NCBI RefSeq assembly: GCF_020181655.1
Contig: NZ_CP084032.1
Location: 1,054,001-1,118,000, forward strand
Direction of reading: 5' to 3'
DNA length: 64,000 nucleotides
Origin: Pectobacterium colocasium
GTDB lineage: Bacteria; Pseudomonadota; Gammaproteobacteria; Enterobacterales; Enterobacteriaceae
Part shown: piece after piece, positions 19,464 through 30,390 of the stretch
Numbering within the stretch: the stretch's first letter is position 1
How the letters are laid out: every line of letters starts with the position of its first letter
Made by a program: the position numbers and the translations under genes
The notes under the pieces: generated by a model
What the model was told of the DNA's origin: nothing
Databases searched by the model: none
What the model saw: only the letters and a program-made list of their open reading frames with translations

Positions 19464-19915
19464 AGAAAGGATGGCAAACGGGAAGTGGAACACTGCCTAT
19501 GGTGCTGCTGATCGCCGTTATTGGCCTGTTGTTGATGTCTGGTTTGCAACGTCAGCTTGATACTGCCATTCAGGTGGGAAACGATGAGCGGCATTATCTG
19601 CGCGCCTTCAATCAGGCACTGTCCTCATTGAACTGGGGAAAAGGGCGGCGTTGGAATGCGCTAACGGAAAGCTGGCAGTGTCAGCAACTGTCGGAGGAAC
19701 AGCTAGTGGTGTGCCTGCGTGCGGCCTCGGATGGGAGGCAGGGGCTACTGCGTGGTGAAGGGACGCTACCCGGTTCGGTGCGACCGTTGACGCTGTACCA
19801 GCGCGTGTCATTTTTGGCGCTGTCATCGGGTCAAAATGCTATTCGACCAGTGGGTAACGGCTGGCTGGATTTTTGCCCTGATAAGGATGTGATGCGCTGT
19901 GATGCAACGGAATAG
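19460..19915 (+). CDS. ygdB: YgdB family protein (DUF2509)
   Basis: A 151-residue protein with one N-terminal hydrophobic segment (TLPMVLLIAVIGLLLMSGLQ) that lacks the usual Glu5 pilin residue, like PulK/PilX-type tip subunits. It overlaps ppdB by 4 bp (ATGA) and ppdC at its 3' end. Position and topology suggest a pseudopilus tip component; the function is not shown experimentally to my knowledge. Confidence 0.85.
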   Translation: MKKGWQTGSGTLPMVLLIAVIGLLLMSGLQRQLDTAIQVGNDERHYLRAFNQALSSLNWGKGRRWNALTESWQCQQLSEEQLVVCLRAASDGRQGLLRGEGTLPGSVRPLTLYQRVSFLALSSGQNAIRPVGNGWLDFCPDKDVMRCDATE

Positions 19916-20297
19916 CGCAGTGAACAAGGAATGTGTGAATCATCAATCTGGTTTTAGCTTGCCGGAGACGCTGGTGGCGGCGCTGCTGTTTGCCGTGTCG
20001 CTGATGGGATTACTGCAATATCACCAGATATTACAGCAATCATTTCAGCATCAGTGGCAGCAGCGTCAGGCCTGGCGGTTTGCGATACAGCAGTTGGAAG
20101 CCTATGAAGCAGGCGTACCGTATCATCCGTTTGCTCTTGATAATGCGGCATCCCTGTCGAGTAAACACTGGCAGTTTAGTGTGTCGGAGCAGTTACAGAG
20201 TCCAGAATGCCGTCAGGTAACGGCAAGAGTCATGACGCCACGCCGCTATCAGGCTACACTAAACCGTTGGTTTTGTCGGTCATCGCCTGTTCAATAG
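19902..20297 (+). CDS. ppdC: Prepilin peptidase-dependent protein PpdC
   Basis: The last of the four pseudopilin-type genes, about 131 residues. The leader ends before GFSLPETLVAALLFAVSLMGL, the PulI/PilV-like N-terminal helix. ATG 19902 lies within the end of ygdB, so translation is coupled; GTG 19899 and GTG 19920 are alternatives. Two cysteines near the C-terminus (SPECRQ and RWFCRS) may form a disulfide. recC begins 56 bp downstream. Confidence 0.87.
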   Translation: MQRNSAVNKECVNHQSGFSLPETLVAALLFAVSLMGLLQYHQILQQSFQHQWQQRQAWRFAIQQLEAYEAGVPYHPFALDNAASLSSKHWQFSVSEQLQSPECRQVTARVMTPRRYQATLNRWFCRSSPVQ

Positions 20298-20353
20298 GCC
20301 TGTTTGAGTAAACTGTGAGTTATCAATCGTAAGCAGCGGTAGCAGGAGCCAGA

Positions 20354-23300
20354 ATGTTTAGAATCTATCACTCCAATCAGTTGGATATCCTGAAAAGACT
20401 GATGGTTGAGTTGATAAAACGTCAGCCGCTTGCCGATCCCTTCCAGCAGGAAGTGATTTTGGTGCAAAGTCCGGGGATGGCGCAGTGGTTGCAAATTGAA
20501 CTGGCTGGGCACTTCGGTATTGCCGCGAATATTCAATTCCCGCTGCCCGGTGTTTTCTTGTGGAATATGTGTCGCCACGTGCTGCCGGATATTCCAAAAG
20601 AAAGCGCCTTCAGCAAGGACGCAATGACGTGGAAACTCATGCACTTGTTGCCCGATTTATTGGCACAGCCTGATTTTTCGGCACTGAAGCACTATCTACA
20701 GGATGATGATAACCAACGAAAGCTGCATCAGCTTGCCGGGCGCGTGGCGGATCTTTTCGATCAATACCTGATTTACCGTCCTGAGTGGATCAAAGCCTGG
20801 CAAGAGGGGAAACAGGTTGACGATCTTGGTGGTAACCAGCTGTGGCAGTCGGCGCTGTGGCGCGCGCTGGTGGATTACACGCGTAAACTGGCGCAGCCAG
20901 AATGGCATCATGCGATTCTGTATCAACGCTTTATTACTGCGTTAGCGCAGGCAAAAGTGTGCCCGAACGGTCTGCCGCCGCGCGTTTTTATCTGCGGCAT
21001 TTCGGCGTTACCCCCGATCTATTTACAGGCGTTGAACGCGCTGGCGCGACATATTGACGTGCACCTGCTCTTTACCAACCCTTGTCGCCATTACTGGAGT
21101 GACATCCAGGACTATAAGTTTCTGGCGAAGCTAAAAGCCCGCCACCGCCGTTTACATCGTTTTGACGATGAGCAGACTGATGAAACCCGCCCGCTCTTTC
21201 GCGATCCTTCACAGGCAGAAACGTTGTTTAACGATGACGGTCAGCAGTCGATTAATAATCCGCTGCTGGCATCGTGGGGAAAACTGGGGCGCGATAACCT
21301 TTATCTGCTGGCTGAGCTGGATAACGTGCAGGAGGTCGATGCCTTTGTTGAGTCTGATGGCGAAAATCTGCTGCAAACCTTGCAACGCGATATTCTTGAA
21401 CTGGAAGACCACGCGGTGGTGGCTGTCAGCCACGAAACGCAGAACACCAGCACGCAAAAACGTTTGCTGGAACTCGACGATCGTTCGGTCGATTTTCACG
21501 CCTGTCATAGCCCGCAGCGTGAGGTTGAAGTGCTTCACGATCGATTGCTGGCCATGATGGCAGACGATCCTGAGCTGATGCCGCGTGATGTTATTGTGAT
21601 GATGGCGGATATCGACAGCTATACGCCATTTATTCAGGCGGTATTTGGCAATGCGCCGGATAATCGCTATCTGCCTTTTGCCATCTCCGATCAGCGTGCG
21701 CGGCATGCGCACCCTGCCTTGCAGGCCGTAATCAGCCTGCTGGATTTACCGACAAGCCGTTTTACGGCGGAACAGGTTCTGGCATTGCTTGAAGTCCCCG
21801 CGCTGGCTGCCCGTTTCGGTATTCAGGAAGAAGGATTACGGCGTCTGCGCCTGTGGGTGGTGGAGTCCGGCGTGCGCTGGGGATTGGATGACGACAATGT
21901 GCGCGATCTCATGCTGCCGCCGACGGGCCAGCATACGTGGCGTTTCGGTCTGACGAGAATGCTGCTGGGCTATGCGATGGACAGTCAGGTCGGCGACTGG
22001 CAGGGGGTGCTGCCTTATGATGAATCCAGCGGATTGATTGCGGAATTGGCTGGTCAACTGGCCGAACTGCTGATGCAAATTCACCAATGGCGTCAGCGCC
22101 TGTCTCAGCCGCGTGTGCTGGTCGACTGGCTACCGCTGTGTCGAGAGCTGTTCGAAACCTTTTTTGATGCGGATAGCGAAACCGAAGCGGCGCTGGCATT
22201 GGTTGAAAAACAGTGGCAGTACGTGATTGGGATGGGCACGGTGGCGCGCTATCCGCAGCAGGTGCCGATTTCCCGGTTACGTGATGAGCTATCGCGGCGC
22301 CTCGATCAGGAGCGGCTCAGCCAGCGTTTTCTGGCCGGTGCGATCAATTTTTGCACGTTGATGCCAATGCGTTCTATTCCCTTTAAGGTCGTGTGTTTGC
22401 TGGGGATGAACGATGGTGTTTATCCCCGAACGCTGCCGCCGCTCGGGTTCGATCTAATGGGGCGGAAGATCAAGCGCGGCGATCGTAGCCGACGTGACGA
22501 TGACCGTTATCTGTTTCTGGAGGCGCTTCTGTCGGCGCAGCACAAACTTTATATCAGTCATATCGGGCGCTCGATTCAGGATAATACGCGTCGCTATCCT
22601 TCCGTATTGGTGAGCGAACTGACGGAGTATATCGCCCAAAGTTATGTCTTGCCGGGCGATGAGGCGCTGGATATTGATAGCAGTGCTGAGCGGGTGGTGA
22701 AGCACCTCTGCCATGAACATAGCCGTATGCCTTTCGATGCGGATAACTTCCTGTCGGCACCGCAGCCATTGAGCTTTGCGGCAGAGTGGCTGGCGGCGGC
22801 GAACCGAAAAGGGGAAGCCCAGCCTGATTTCGATCGTGAAGCGCTGTCCGAAAGAACAACGGATAGGGATGTCAGTCTGGACGATCTGAAACGGTTTTAT
22901 CGTCACCCGGTGCGAGCCTTTTTTCAACTGCGGCTTGGTGTGAGTTTCATGCTGCACAGCGATGAACTGTTGGATGAAGAGCCCTTTGTCGTTGATAACC
23001 TTAACCGCTATCAATTGAACAGCGAGTTGCTTAACACGTTGATTAATGACGGTGATACGGAAAAACTGTATCGCCGGGCCCGAGCGGCGGGCGAGCTTCC
23101 CTATGGCGCGTTTGGTGAGATTTACTGGCAGGAACAACAGCAGGATATGGCGCAACTGGCAGCGCGTGTGCGTGATGAGTTAACGTCCTCGCTGTCGGTG
23201 AGCCGGGAAGTGGATATCCTCCTTAACGGTGTGCGCATCAGCGGCTGGCTGAATCAGGTGCAGCCGGATGGTTTGCTACGCTGGCGTCCCGGCACGCTTT

Positions 23301-23752
23301 CCATGAAGGATGGCATGACGCTGTGGTTGGAACACTTGGCTTATTGTGCGACGGGGGGGCAGGGCGAAAGCCGATTATATGGGCGGGAGGATACCGCGTG
23401 GCGCTTTTCTACCTTGTCGGAAACGCAGGCCAGAGAACATTTGGCTCTCATGCTGGATGGATATCGTCAGGGAATGAGCAAGCCGCTGTTACTGCTCAAT
23501 AAAGCGGGGAGCGCCTGGCTGGCTGAATGTTATGATCGTGAAAGCGATAGCCTGCGGTCAGATGAAGAGGCGCAGAACAAAGCGCGCGCCCGTTTATTGC
23601 AAGCCTGGCAGGGCAATATGGGAATGCGGGGGGAAGGCGAGGATTATTACCTGCAACGTATTATTCGTGAGTTGGATGAAAAACGAATGAATGAGGTGAT
23701 TGAGGCGGCGAAAATCTGGCTACTGCCACCGTTCCGCTCTAATCTGGCGTGA
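20354..23752 (+). CDS. recC: RecBCD enzyme subunit RecC
   Basis: RecC (1132 residues; E. coli 1122) is the scaffold of the RecBCD helicase-nuclease and the subunit that recognises Chi. It has an inactive SF1-like helicase fold at the N-terminus (QSPGMAQWLQIEL near 37-49 in place of a working Walker site) and a dead nuclease fold at the C-terminus. ATG 20354 follows an aggagcc site. It opens recC-ptrA-recB-recD; the 96-bp gap to ptrA may hold a ptrA promoter. Confidence 0.98.
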   Translation: MFRIYHSNQLDILKRLMVELIKRQPLADPFQQEVILVQSPGMAQWLQIELAGHFGIAANIQFPLPGVFLWNMCRHVLPDIPKESAFSKDAMTWKLMHLLPDLLAQPDFSALKHYLQDDDNQRKLHQLAGRVADLFDQYLIYRPEWIKAWQEGKQVDDLGGNQLWQSALWRALVDYTRKLAQPEWHHAILYQRFITALAQAKVCPNGLPPRVFICGISALPPIYLQALNALARHIDVHLLFTNPCRHYWSDIQDYKFLAKLKARHRRLHRFDDEQTDETRPLFRDPSQAETLFNDDGQQSINNPLLASWGKLGRDNLYLLAELDNVQEVDAFVESDGENLLQTLQRDILELEDHAVVAVSHETQNTSTQKRLLELDDRSVDFHACHSPQREVEVLHDRLLAMMADDPELMPRDVIVMMADIDSYTPFIQAVFGNAPDNRYLPFAISDQRARHAHPALQAVISLLDLPTSRFTAEQVLALLEVPALAARFGIQEEGLRRLRLWVVESGVRWGLDDDNVRDLMLPPTGQHTWRFGLTRMLLGYAMDSQVGDWQGVLPYDESSGLIAELAGQLAELLMQIHQWRQRLSQPRVLVDWLPLCRELFETFFDADSETEAALALVEKQWQYVIGMGTVARYPQQVPISRLRDELSRRLDQERLSQRFLAGAINFCTLMPMRSIPFKVVCLLGMNDGVYPRTLPPLGFDLMGRKIKRGDRSRRDDDRYLFLEALLSAQHKLYISHIGRSIQDNTRRYPSVLVSELTEYIAQSYVLPGDEALDIDSSAERVVKHLCHEHSRMPFDADNFLSAPQPLSFAAEWLAAANRKGEAQPDFDREALSERTTDRDVSLDDLKRFYRHPVRAFFQLRLGVSFMLHSDELLDEEPFVVDNLNRYQLNSELLNTLINDGDTEKLYRRARAAGELPYGAFGEIYWQEQQQDMAQLAARVRDELTSSLSVSREVDILLNGVRISGWLNQVQPDGLLRWRPGTLSMKDGMTLWLEHLAYCATGGQGESRLYGREDTAWRFSTLSETQAREHLALMLDGYRQGMSKPLLLLNKAGSAWLAECYDRESDSLRSDEEAQNKARARLLQAWQGNMGMRGEGEDYYLQRIIRELDEKRMNEVIEAAKIWLLPPFRSNLA

Positions 23753-23848
23753 TGAGTTTGTTTTGGGTAATGACAGAGTCGATTTCGAGGTGCGAGAAGA
23801 GAACGCACTGCAAGGTGAAAAGTGATGGATATGAGGTTGGAGAATTGC

Positions 23849-26809
23849 ATGCGTAAACAGTGGGTCTGGATTACCGGGTGGTTTCTTTTATTCACATTCT
23901 GGCTTCCGGCGAGTTGGGCAGAGACGGGCTGGCAGCCGCTGGCTCAGACCATTCGAAAAAGCGAAAAAGATCCGCGGCAATATCAGGCGATTAAACTGGA
24001 TAATGGCATGATCGTTCTGCTGGTTTCCGATCCGCAGGCACCCAAATCTTTGGCATCACTGGCGCTGCCTATTGGCTCGCTGGACGATCCCGATAACCAA
24101 CTGGGGTTAGCGCATTACCTTGAACACATGGTGCTGATGGGATCAAAACGTTACCCAGAGCCGGAAGCGCTGTCCGAGTTTTTGAAAAAGCATGGTGGCA
24201 GCCACAACGCCAGCACGGCGTCTTACCGCACGGCGTTTTATCTGGAAGTCGAAAATGATGCGCTGCGGCCCGCTGTAGACCGGATGGCTGACGCGATTGC
24301 GGAGCCGCTACTCGATCCGGTGAATGCCGATCGTGAGCGTAACGCGGTCAATGCGGAATTAACGATGGCGCGTTCGCGTGACGGTCATCGCATGGCGCAG
24401 GTCGGTGCAGAGACGCTGAACCCTGCGCACCCGAGTGCGCGTTTTTCGGGGGGGAATCTTGAAACCCTGAGCGATAAGCCTGGCAGCAAACTGCATGATG
24501 AACTGGTGAAGTTCTACCAGAAATACTACTCGGCCAACCTGATGAAAGGGGTGATTTACAGTAATCAACCTCTCCCTGAACTGGCAAAACTGGCGGCCGA
24601 TACCTTCGGGCGCATTGCCAATCACAACGCCAGCGTTCCTGCGGTTACCGTCCCTGTCACGACGGAGAAGCAGCGTGGCGTGATGATTCACTATGTCCCT
24701 GCGCAACCGAGAAAACAGCTGCGTATTGAATTTCGCGTCAGCGATATTAGCCAGGAATTTCGCAGCAAGACGGATACCTACATTAGCTATCTGATCGGCA
24801 ACCGCAGCCAGAATACGCTTTCTGATTGGTTGCAAAAGGAAGGACTGGTTGAGTCTATCGGTGCGGGTTCTTCACCGATTATCGACCGTAACGGCGGCAT
24901 GTTCGCTATTTCAGCCTCGCTGACCGATAAAGGTTTGGCGCAGCGTGACGAGGTGATTGCGGCCATCTTCCGTTACCTGCAAGAAATCCGTACCGAGGGA
25001 ATTCAACAACGTTATTTTGATGAGATCGCACGCGTTCTGGATCTGGATTTCCGCTATCCGTCCATCAGCCGGGACATGGACTACATCGAGTGGCTGGTGG
25101 ATACCATGCTGCGCGTGCCAGTCGAACATACGCTGGATGCGCAGTATGTTGCGGATCGCTACGATCCGAAGGCTATCGCTGCACGTTTGGATGAGATGAC
25201 GCCGCAGAACGCGCGCGTTTGGGTTATCAGTCCGAATGAACCGCATAATAAAGTGGCCTACTTTGTCGATGCGCCGTACGAGATGGATAAAATTCCGTCA
25301 GCAACATTCGCAAAATGGAAAACGCTGGGGCAAAAAATGTCGCTGTCGTTGCCAACGATCAACCCTTATATCCCAGATGATTTTTCTCTGATCAAAGCGG
25401 ATAAATCGATAACCAAGCCGACGCTTCTGCTGAATCAGCCGGGGCTGCGCGTGCTGTATATGCCAAGCCACTATTTCGCCGATGAGCCGAAAGCAGAAAT
25501 CACCCTGTTCCTGCGTAATCAGGAAGCGCGCAGTACCGCACGGAATCAGGTGTTGTTCGCGTTAAATGACTATCTTGCGGGGCTGGCGTTGGATGAACTC
25601 AGCTATCAGGCCTCAGTGGGTGGCATTAGCTTCTCCACTCGCAGTAATGATGGTCTGGTAATTAGCGCCGATGGCTATACCCAGCATTTGCCACGATTGC
25701 TACTGACGCTGGCGGACGGCTATGCCTCCTTTACGCCGACGGAAGCGCAATTGGAGCAAGCAAAGTCCTGGTACTTGCAGCAGTTGGATGCGGTCGAGAA
25801 ATCCAAAGCCTTTGAACAAGCCATACAGCCGATTCAGGCGGTATCGCAACTGCCTTACTTCGAGCGCGGTGAACGACGTAAATTGCTGAAAGATATCCAC
25901 TTACAGGATGTGATTAATTATCGCAACGATCTGCTGCAAAACGCCACGCCGGAAATGCTGGTTGTCGGTAATCTGACACCGGAGAGCGTGACCGAGTTAG
26001 CGACGACGCTGAAAGCGCATCTGAAGGCGAAGGGTGAAAATCTGTCGCGCAGCGATGATGTCAAAGTCAGCAAACCACAGTTCGCTAATCTACAACGCCC
26101 AGGCAGCAGCACGGATTCTGCGCTAGCGGCAGTGTATGTGCCAACGGGTTACTCGGAAACGCAAAGCATGGCGTATAGCTCGGTGCTGGGGCAGATCGTT
26201 CAGCCTTGGTTCTATAGTCAACTGAGAACGGAAGAGCAGTTGGGCTATGCGGTGTTTGCTTTCCCGATGTCGGTTGGCCGACAGATGGGCATTGGCTTCC
26301 TGCTACAAAGCAACAGCAAACAGCCTGCTTATCTGTATCAGCGCTATGAAGATTTTTACCTGAAAGCGCAAAAACGACTGCGTGAAATGAGTGAAGAAGA
26401 GTTCGCACAGTATAAACAAGGTGTGATGAATGAACTGAATCAACGTCCGCAGACATTGGGTGAAGAAGCCAGCCGACTGCGTAAGGATGTGGATCGGGAA
26501 AATTTTGCTTTTGACTCGCGGGAGAAACTGCTCGAACAAATCAAACCGCTGACGGTGGCGCAACTGGCCGATTTCTTCCAGCAGGCGCTGAAGCCTGAGG
26601 GGCTGGCCGTATTGTCGCAGGTTTCCGGCAGCCATCATGGTAAAGCTGACTATGCCGCACCGAAAGGATGGCATACCTACGCAGACGCCTCTTCATTGCA
26701 GAAAACGTTACCGCGTGAGAAAGCGCCTGCGATGATCCCTGCGCCAGCCGCACAGCCCGCAGCGGATACTGCGGCATCGGACGCTGTCGGTAAGGTTGCA
26801 GCACAATGA
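23849..26809 (+). CDS. ptrA: Protease III (pitrilysin)
   Basis: A periplasmic zinc metalloprotease of the M16 family that degrades small peptides. The inverted zinc motif HYLEH is at 89-93, and the third ligand Glu lies in ERNAVNAELTMAR about 75 residues later. The start was set at ATG 23849 (ttggag site, compact signal peptide MRKQWVWITGWFLLFTFWL ending at SWA before ETGW), giving 986 residues. ATG 23825, GTG 23822 and ATG 23831 are in frame but would lengthen the leader. An Ala/Pro-rich C-terminal tail of about 30 residues is unusual. It overlaps recB by 4 bp. Confidence 0.96.
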   Translation: MRKQWVWITGWFLLFTFWLPASWAETGWQPLAQTIRKSEKDPRQYQAIKLDNGMIVLLVSDPQAPKSLASLALPIGSLDDPDNQLGLAHYLEHMVLMGSKRYPEPEALSEFLKKHGGSHNASTASYRTAFYLEVENDALRPAVDRMADAIAEPLLDPVNADRERNAVNAELTMARSRDGHRMAQVGAETLNPAHPSARFSGGNLETLSDKPGSKLHDELVKFYQKYYSANLMKGVIYSNQPLPELAKLAADTFGRIANHNASVPAVTVPVTTEKQRGVMIHYVPAQPRKQLRIEFRVSDISQEFRSKTDTYISYLIGNRSQNTLSDWLQKEGLVESIGAGSSPIIDRNGGMFAISASLTDKGLAQRDEVIAAIFRYLQEIRTEGIQQRYFDEIARVLDLDFRYPSISRDMDYIEWLVDTMLRVPVEHTLDAQYVADRYDPKAIAARLDEMTPQNARVWVISPNEPHNKVAYFVDAPYEMDKIPSATFAKWKTLGQKMSLSLPTINPYIPDDFSLIKADKSITKPTLLLNQPGLRVLYMPSHYFADEPKAEITLFLRNQEARSTARNQVLFALNDYLAGLALDELSYQASVGGISFSTRSNDGLVISADGYTQHLPRLLLTLADGYASFTPTEAQLEQAKSWYLQQLDAVEKSKAFEQAIQPIQAVSQLPYFERGERRKLLKDIHLQDVINYRNDLLQNATPEMLVVGNLTPESVTELATTLKAHLKAKGENLSRSDDVKVSKPQFANLQRPGSSTDSALAAVYVPTGYSETQSMAYSSVLGQIVQPWFYSQLRTEEQLGYAVFAFPMSVGRQMGIGFLLQSNSKQPAYLYQRYEDFYLKAQKRLREMSEEEFAQYKQGVMNELNQRPQTLGEEASRLRKDVDRENFAFDSREKLLEQIKPLTVAQLADFFQQALKPEGLAVLSQVSGSHHGKADYAAPKGWHTYADASSLQKTLPREKAPAMIPAPAAQPAADTAASDAVGKVAAQ

Positions 26810-29800
26810 CAAGTGCCGCGCCGCAATCATTAGACGTGATGACGTTACCGCTCCTGGGGGAGCGGCTGATTGAGGCGTCGGCCGGAACAGGGAAAACCTA
26901 TACGCTGGCTGCACTGTATCTGCGCCTGTTGCTGGGGCTGGGTAAGCAAGCCGCGTATCCACGTCCGCTGCTGGTCGAGGAAATTCTGGTTGTGACCTTT
27001 ACGGAGGCTGCGACCGAAGAACTGCGAGAGCGTATTCGTGCCAGAATCCATGCCTTGCGTATCGCCTGCCTGCGTAAAAGCGCGCAGGGGGAGCAGGCGG
27101 AGAAACCTAAAGATGCTTCGCTCGCGCAACTGCTGGCGGAGATTTCGGACCATCACGATGCGGCGGATGTCTTGCTGGCGGCCGAACGGCAAATGGACGA
27201 TGCGGCGATCTACACGATCCACGGTTTCTGCCAGCGTATGCTCAGTACCAATGCGTTTGAATCCGGCGTACTGTTTGAACAAGTGCTGATAGAAGATGAG
27301 CAGCCGTTGCGTCGTCAGGCCTGCGCCGATTTTTGGCGCCGTTACTGCTATCCGCTGCCGGTAGAAGTCGCCCGTATTGTCGGTCTGGAATGGAAAGGGC
27401 CGGAAAACCTGCTGGCCGATCTGGCTCCTTATCTGCACGGTGAAGCGCCTGCGTTTCGTTTACCGCCAGAAGAAGACGAAACGCTGCTTAGCCGACATGA
27501 GAAAATTGTAGCGACGATCGATGCGTACAAGCAGCGTTGGCTAGCGTCAGCAGCGGAGCTGGAAGCGTTGATTAGCGCTTCTGGCGTCGATAAGCGCAGC
27601 TACAGCAGCAAGCATCTTCCCAACTGGCTACAGAAAGTCACGCTGTGGGCAGAACAGCAGCCGACGCTGGATTACCAACTGCCGAAGGATCTAGTGCGGT
27701 TTTCCCAGCAAGCGCTCATTGAAAAGACGAAGAAAGGGGAACCGCCTGTTCATGCTCTGTTCGAGGAGACTGAACGGCTGCTTGAAACGCCGCTATCGCT
27801 GCGTGATTTGGTGATTGTGCGTGCGCTGTCGGCGATCCGGGAGTCGGTGCGTGAGGAGAAACGACAGCGTGCGGAGCTGGGATTTGACGATCTGCTGAGC
27901 CGTCTGGATGTTGCGTTGCAGCAGCCGGGGGGAGAGCAGCTTGCCAGCGCCATTCGTGAGCGCTATCCGGTAGCGATGATTGATGAGTTTCAGGATACCG
28001 ACCCCCAGCAATATCGTATTTTCCAAACGCTGTACGTTGGGCAACCGCAGTGTGGGTTGCTGTTGATCGGTGACCCTAAGCAGGCTATCTATGCGTTTCG
28101 CGGCGCGGATATTTTTACCTATATGCACGCGCGCGGAGAAGTGGCTGCGCATTATACGCTGGGCACGAACTGGCGCTCGTCGCATCAGATGGTGCGTGGC
28201 GTTAATCGTTTGTTTGAGCGCCTCGCCCATCCTTTTATTTTCCACAATATCCCTTTCCTGCCGGTCAAGCCTGCCGACTCTAAACGCGGCCTGGTGTTTG
28301 ACATCGCCGGGCAGCCCCAGCCTGCACTGCAATTCTGGCTAACGGGTTCAGAACCGATCGGCATAGGGGATTATCAGCAACAGATGGCGCGCCAGTGTGC
28401 GGCGCAGATTCGTGACTGGCTCGTGGCCAGCCAGCGTCATGAAGCCTGGCTGGTTAGCGATGATTCCCGGCGTTTGGTCAAAGCTTCCGATATGAGCGTG
28501 CTGGTGCGTAGCCGGCGTGAAGCCTCGCTGATTCGTGATGCGCTGAGCCGTTTGTCGATTCCTTCAGTATATCTGTCCAATCGCGATAGCGTATTCAGCA
28601 CGCCTGAAGCCAGCGATATGTTGTGGCTGTTGCAGGCGGTACTGGCGCCGGAGCAGGAACGCACGTTACGTAGCGCAATGGCGACGGCGCTGATGGGGTT
28701 GGATGCCGAACAGGTTGATGCGTTAGGGCAAAGCGAAGCCGCATGGGATGCGCTGGTGGATGAGTTTGCCGGTTATCGCATGCTGTGGCGCCAGAAAGGT
28801 GTACTGCCGATGCTGCGTGCGCTGATGAGCCAACATCAACTGGCAGAGAATCTGCTGGCGAGTGCGGACGGGGAGCGCCGCATTACCGATATTCTGCATA
28901 TCGGTGAATTATTGCAGGATGCCTCCGCAACGCTTGATAGCGAACATGCGCTGGTGCGCTGGTTATCACAGCAGATTGTCCAACCTAATCCGCAGGCAGA
29001 GAATCAGCAGTTACGCCTGGAAAGCGACCGTCATTTGGTGCAGATCGTCACGATCCATAAATCAAAAGGGTTGGAATATCCGCTCGTGTGGCTGCCTTTC
29101 ATCAGTAATTTCCGCGTGCAGGATCAGGGCATTTATCACGATCGCGAGAGCTATCAGGCCGTGTTGGATCTGCAAAATCATGAGGAAAGTCAGACGTTGG
29201 CGGAAGAAGAGCGGCTGGCGGAAGATTTACGTTTGCTGTATGTCGCGCTGACCCGCTCTATTTACCACTGTAGCGTGGGCGTTGCGCCGATTCAGCGGTC
29301 GCGTAAGAAAGACGGCAGCAGCGATATGCACCAGAGCGCGCTGGGCTATTTACTCCAGCGCGGTAAAGAAGCTGAGGCCGCCACGTTGGTTAGCGAGCTG
29401 GAAGGCATGGTCGGGGACGGCGTCGCATTGACACCGCTACAGGAGACGGAAACGCAGCGCTGGCAGCCGGATAGACCAGAAGTGGCAGAGCTACAGGCTC
29501 GCCACATTGAACGCCAACTGCGCGACGGCTGGCGAGTCACCAGCTATTCGGGGCTTCAGCAACATGGTTCTGCAAGCGCACAGGATCTGGTGCCGCGTCT
29601 GGATATCGAAGCGATAGGCGAGCGTCAGGAAACGGATGAAGCCCAGCTGACGCCGCATACGTTCCCACGCGGCGCGAGTCCGGGGACGTTTTTGCATAGC
29701 CTGTTTGAAACGCTGGATTTCACTCAGCCCGTTGATGATGGCTGGCTGGCCGAGCAGTTGCAGCTACAGGGATTTGAAGCGCACTGGCATCCGGTGTTGA

Positions 29801-30390
29801 AGGTGTGGATGGATACGCTGTTGCATACGTCGCTTAACGAACAAGGGATTATGCTGTCAGCGCTGGATAACGCAGATAAGCAGGCTGAATTGCAGTTCTA
29901 TATACCCATTGAGGCCCCGATACAGGCGGCGCAGCTCGATCGGCTGGCAAAGCATCACGATCCGCTATCCGCGCGGTGTCCGGCGCTCTCTTTTCAGCAG
30001 GTGAAAGGCATGCTGAAAGGGTTTATCGATCTGGTGTTCCGCTGGGAAGGGCGTTATTACCTACTGGACTATAAGTCCAACTGGCTCGGCCCTGATGCCA
30101 GCGCGTACACCCAAACGGCCATGATGCAGTCGATGGCCGAACACCGCTACGACCTGCAATATCAGCTCTACACGCTGGCTTTGCACCGCTATCTACGTCA
30201 TCGTATTGCGGATTATGACTATGAGCGCCATTTTGGCGGGGTGTTTTATCTGTTTTTACGCGGCGTTGAAGCGTCGCATCCTGGCAATGGCATCTTTGCT
30301 TGTCGTCCCTCTGCTGAATTTGTTTTCGGGCTGGATGCACTCTTTAAGGGAAAGACGTCTGACGATGCTGATACAGGAATTCCCTCATGA
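26806..30390 (+). CDS. recB: RecBCD enzyme subunit RecB (helicase-nuclease)
   Basis: RecB is the 3'-5' helicase and sole nuclease of RecBCD, which repairs double-strand breaks and degrades foreign linear DNA. In its 1194 residues the Walker A SAGTGKT lies at 25-31, and helicase motifs MIDEFQDTDPQQY and TIHKSKGLEYPLVWLP follow. The C-terminal nuclease has GFID at 1072-1075 (Asp1075) and LLDYKSNWLG with Asp1088 and Lys1090. Start and stop overlap ptrA and recD as ATGA, so the three are tightly coupled. Confidence 0.98.
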   Translation: MTSAAPQSLDVMTLPLLGERLIEASAGTGKTYTLAALYLRLLLGLGKQAAYPRPLLVEEILVVTFTEAATEELRERIRARIHALRIACLRKSAQGEQAEKPKDASLAQLLAEISDHHDAADVLLAAERQMDDAAIYTIHGFCQRMLSTNAFESGVLFEQVLIEDEQPLRRQACADFWRRYCYPLPVEVARIVGLEWKGPENLLADLAPYLHGEAPAFRLPPEEDETLLSRHEKIVATIDAYKQRWLASAAELEALISASGVDKRSYSSKHLPNWLQKVTLWAEQQPTLDYQLPKDLVRFSQQALIEKTKKGEPPVHALFEETERLLETPLSLRDLVIVRALSAIRESVREEKRQRAELGFDDLLSRLDVALQQPGGEQLASAIRERYPVAMIDEFQDTDPQQYRIFQTLYVGQPQCGLLLIGDPKQAIYAFRGADIFTYMHARGEVAAHYTLGTNWRSSHQMVRGVNRLFERLAHPFIFHNIPFLPVKPADSKRGLVFDIAGQPQPALQFWLTGSEPIGIGDYQQQMARQCAAQIRDWLVASQRHEAWLVSDDSRRLVKASDMSVLVRSRREASLIRDALSRLSIPSVYLSNRDSVFSTPEASDMLWLLQAVLAPEQERTLRSAMATALMGLDAEQVDALGQSEAAWDALVDEFAGYRMLWRQKGVLPMLRALMSQHQLAENLLASADGERRITDILHIGELLQDASATLDSEHALVRWLSQQIVQPNPQAENQQLRLESDRHLVQIVTIHKSKGLEYPLVWLPFISNFRVQDQGIYHDRESYQAVLDLQNHEESQTLAEEERLAEDLRLLYVALTRSIYHCSVGVAPIQRSRKKDGSSDMHQSALGYLLQRGKEAEAATLVSELEGMVGDGVALTPLQETETQRWQPDRPEVAELQARHIERQLRDGWRVTSYSGLQQHGSASAQDLVPRLDIEAIGERQETDEAQLTPHTFPRGASPGTFLHSLFETLDFTQPVDDGWLAEQLQLQGFEAHWHPVLKVWMDTLLHTSLNEQGIMLSALDNADKQAELQFYIPIEAPIQAAQLDRLAKHHDPLSARCPALSFQQVKGMLKGFIDLVFRWEGRYYLLDYKSNWLGPDASAYTQTAMMQSMAEHRYDLQYQLYTLALHRYLRHRIADYDYERHFGGVFYLFLRGVEASHPGNGIFACRPSAEFVFGLDALFKGKTSDDADTGIPS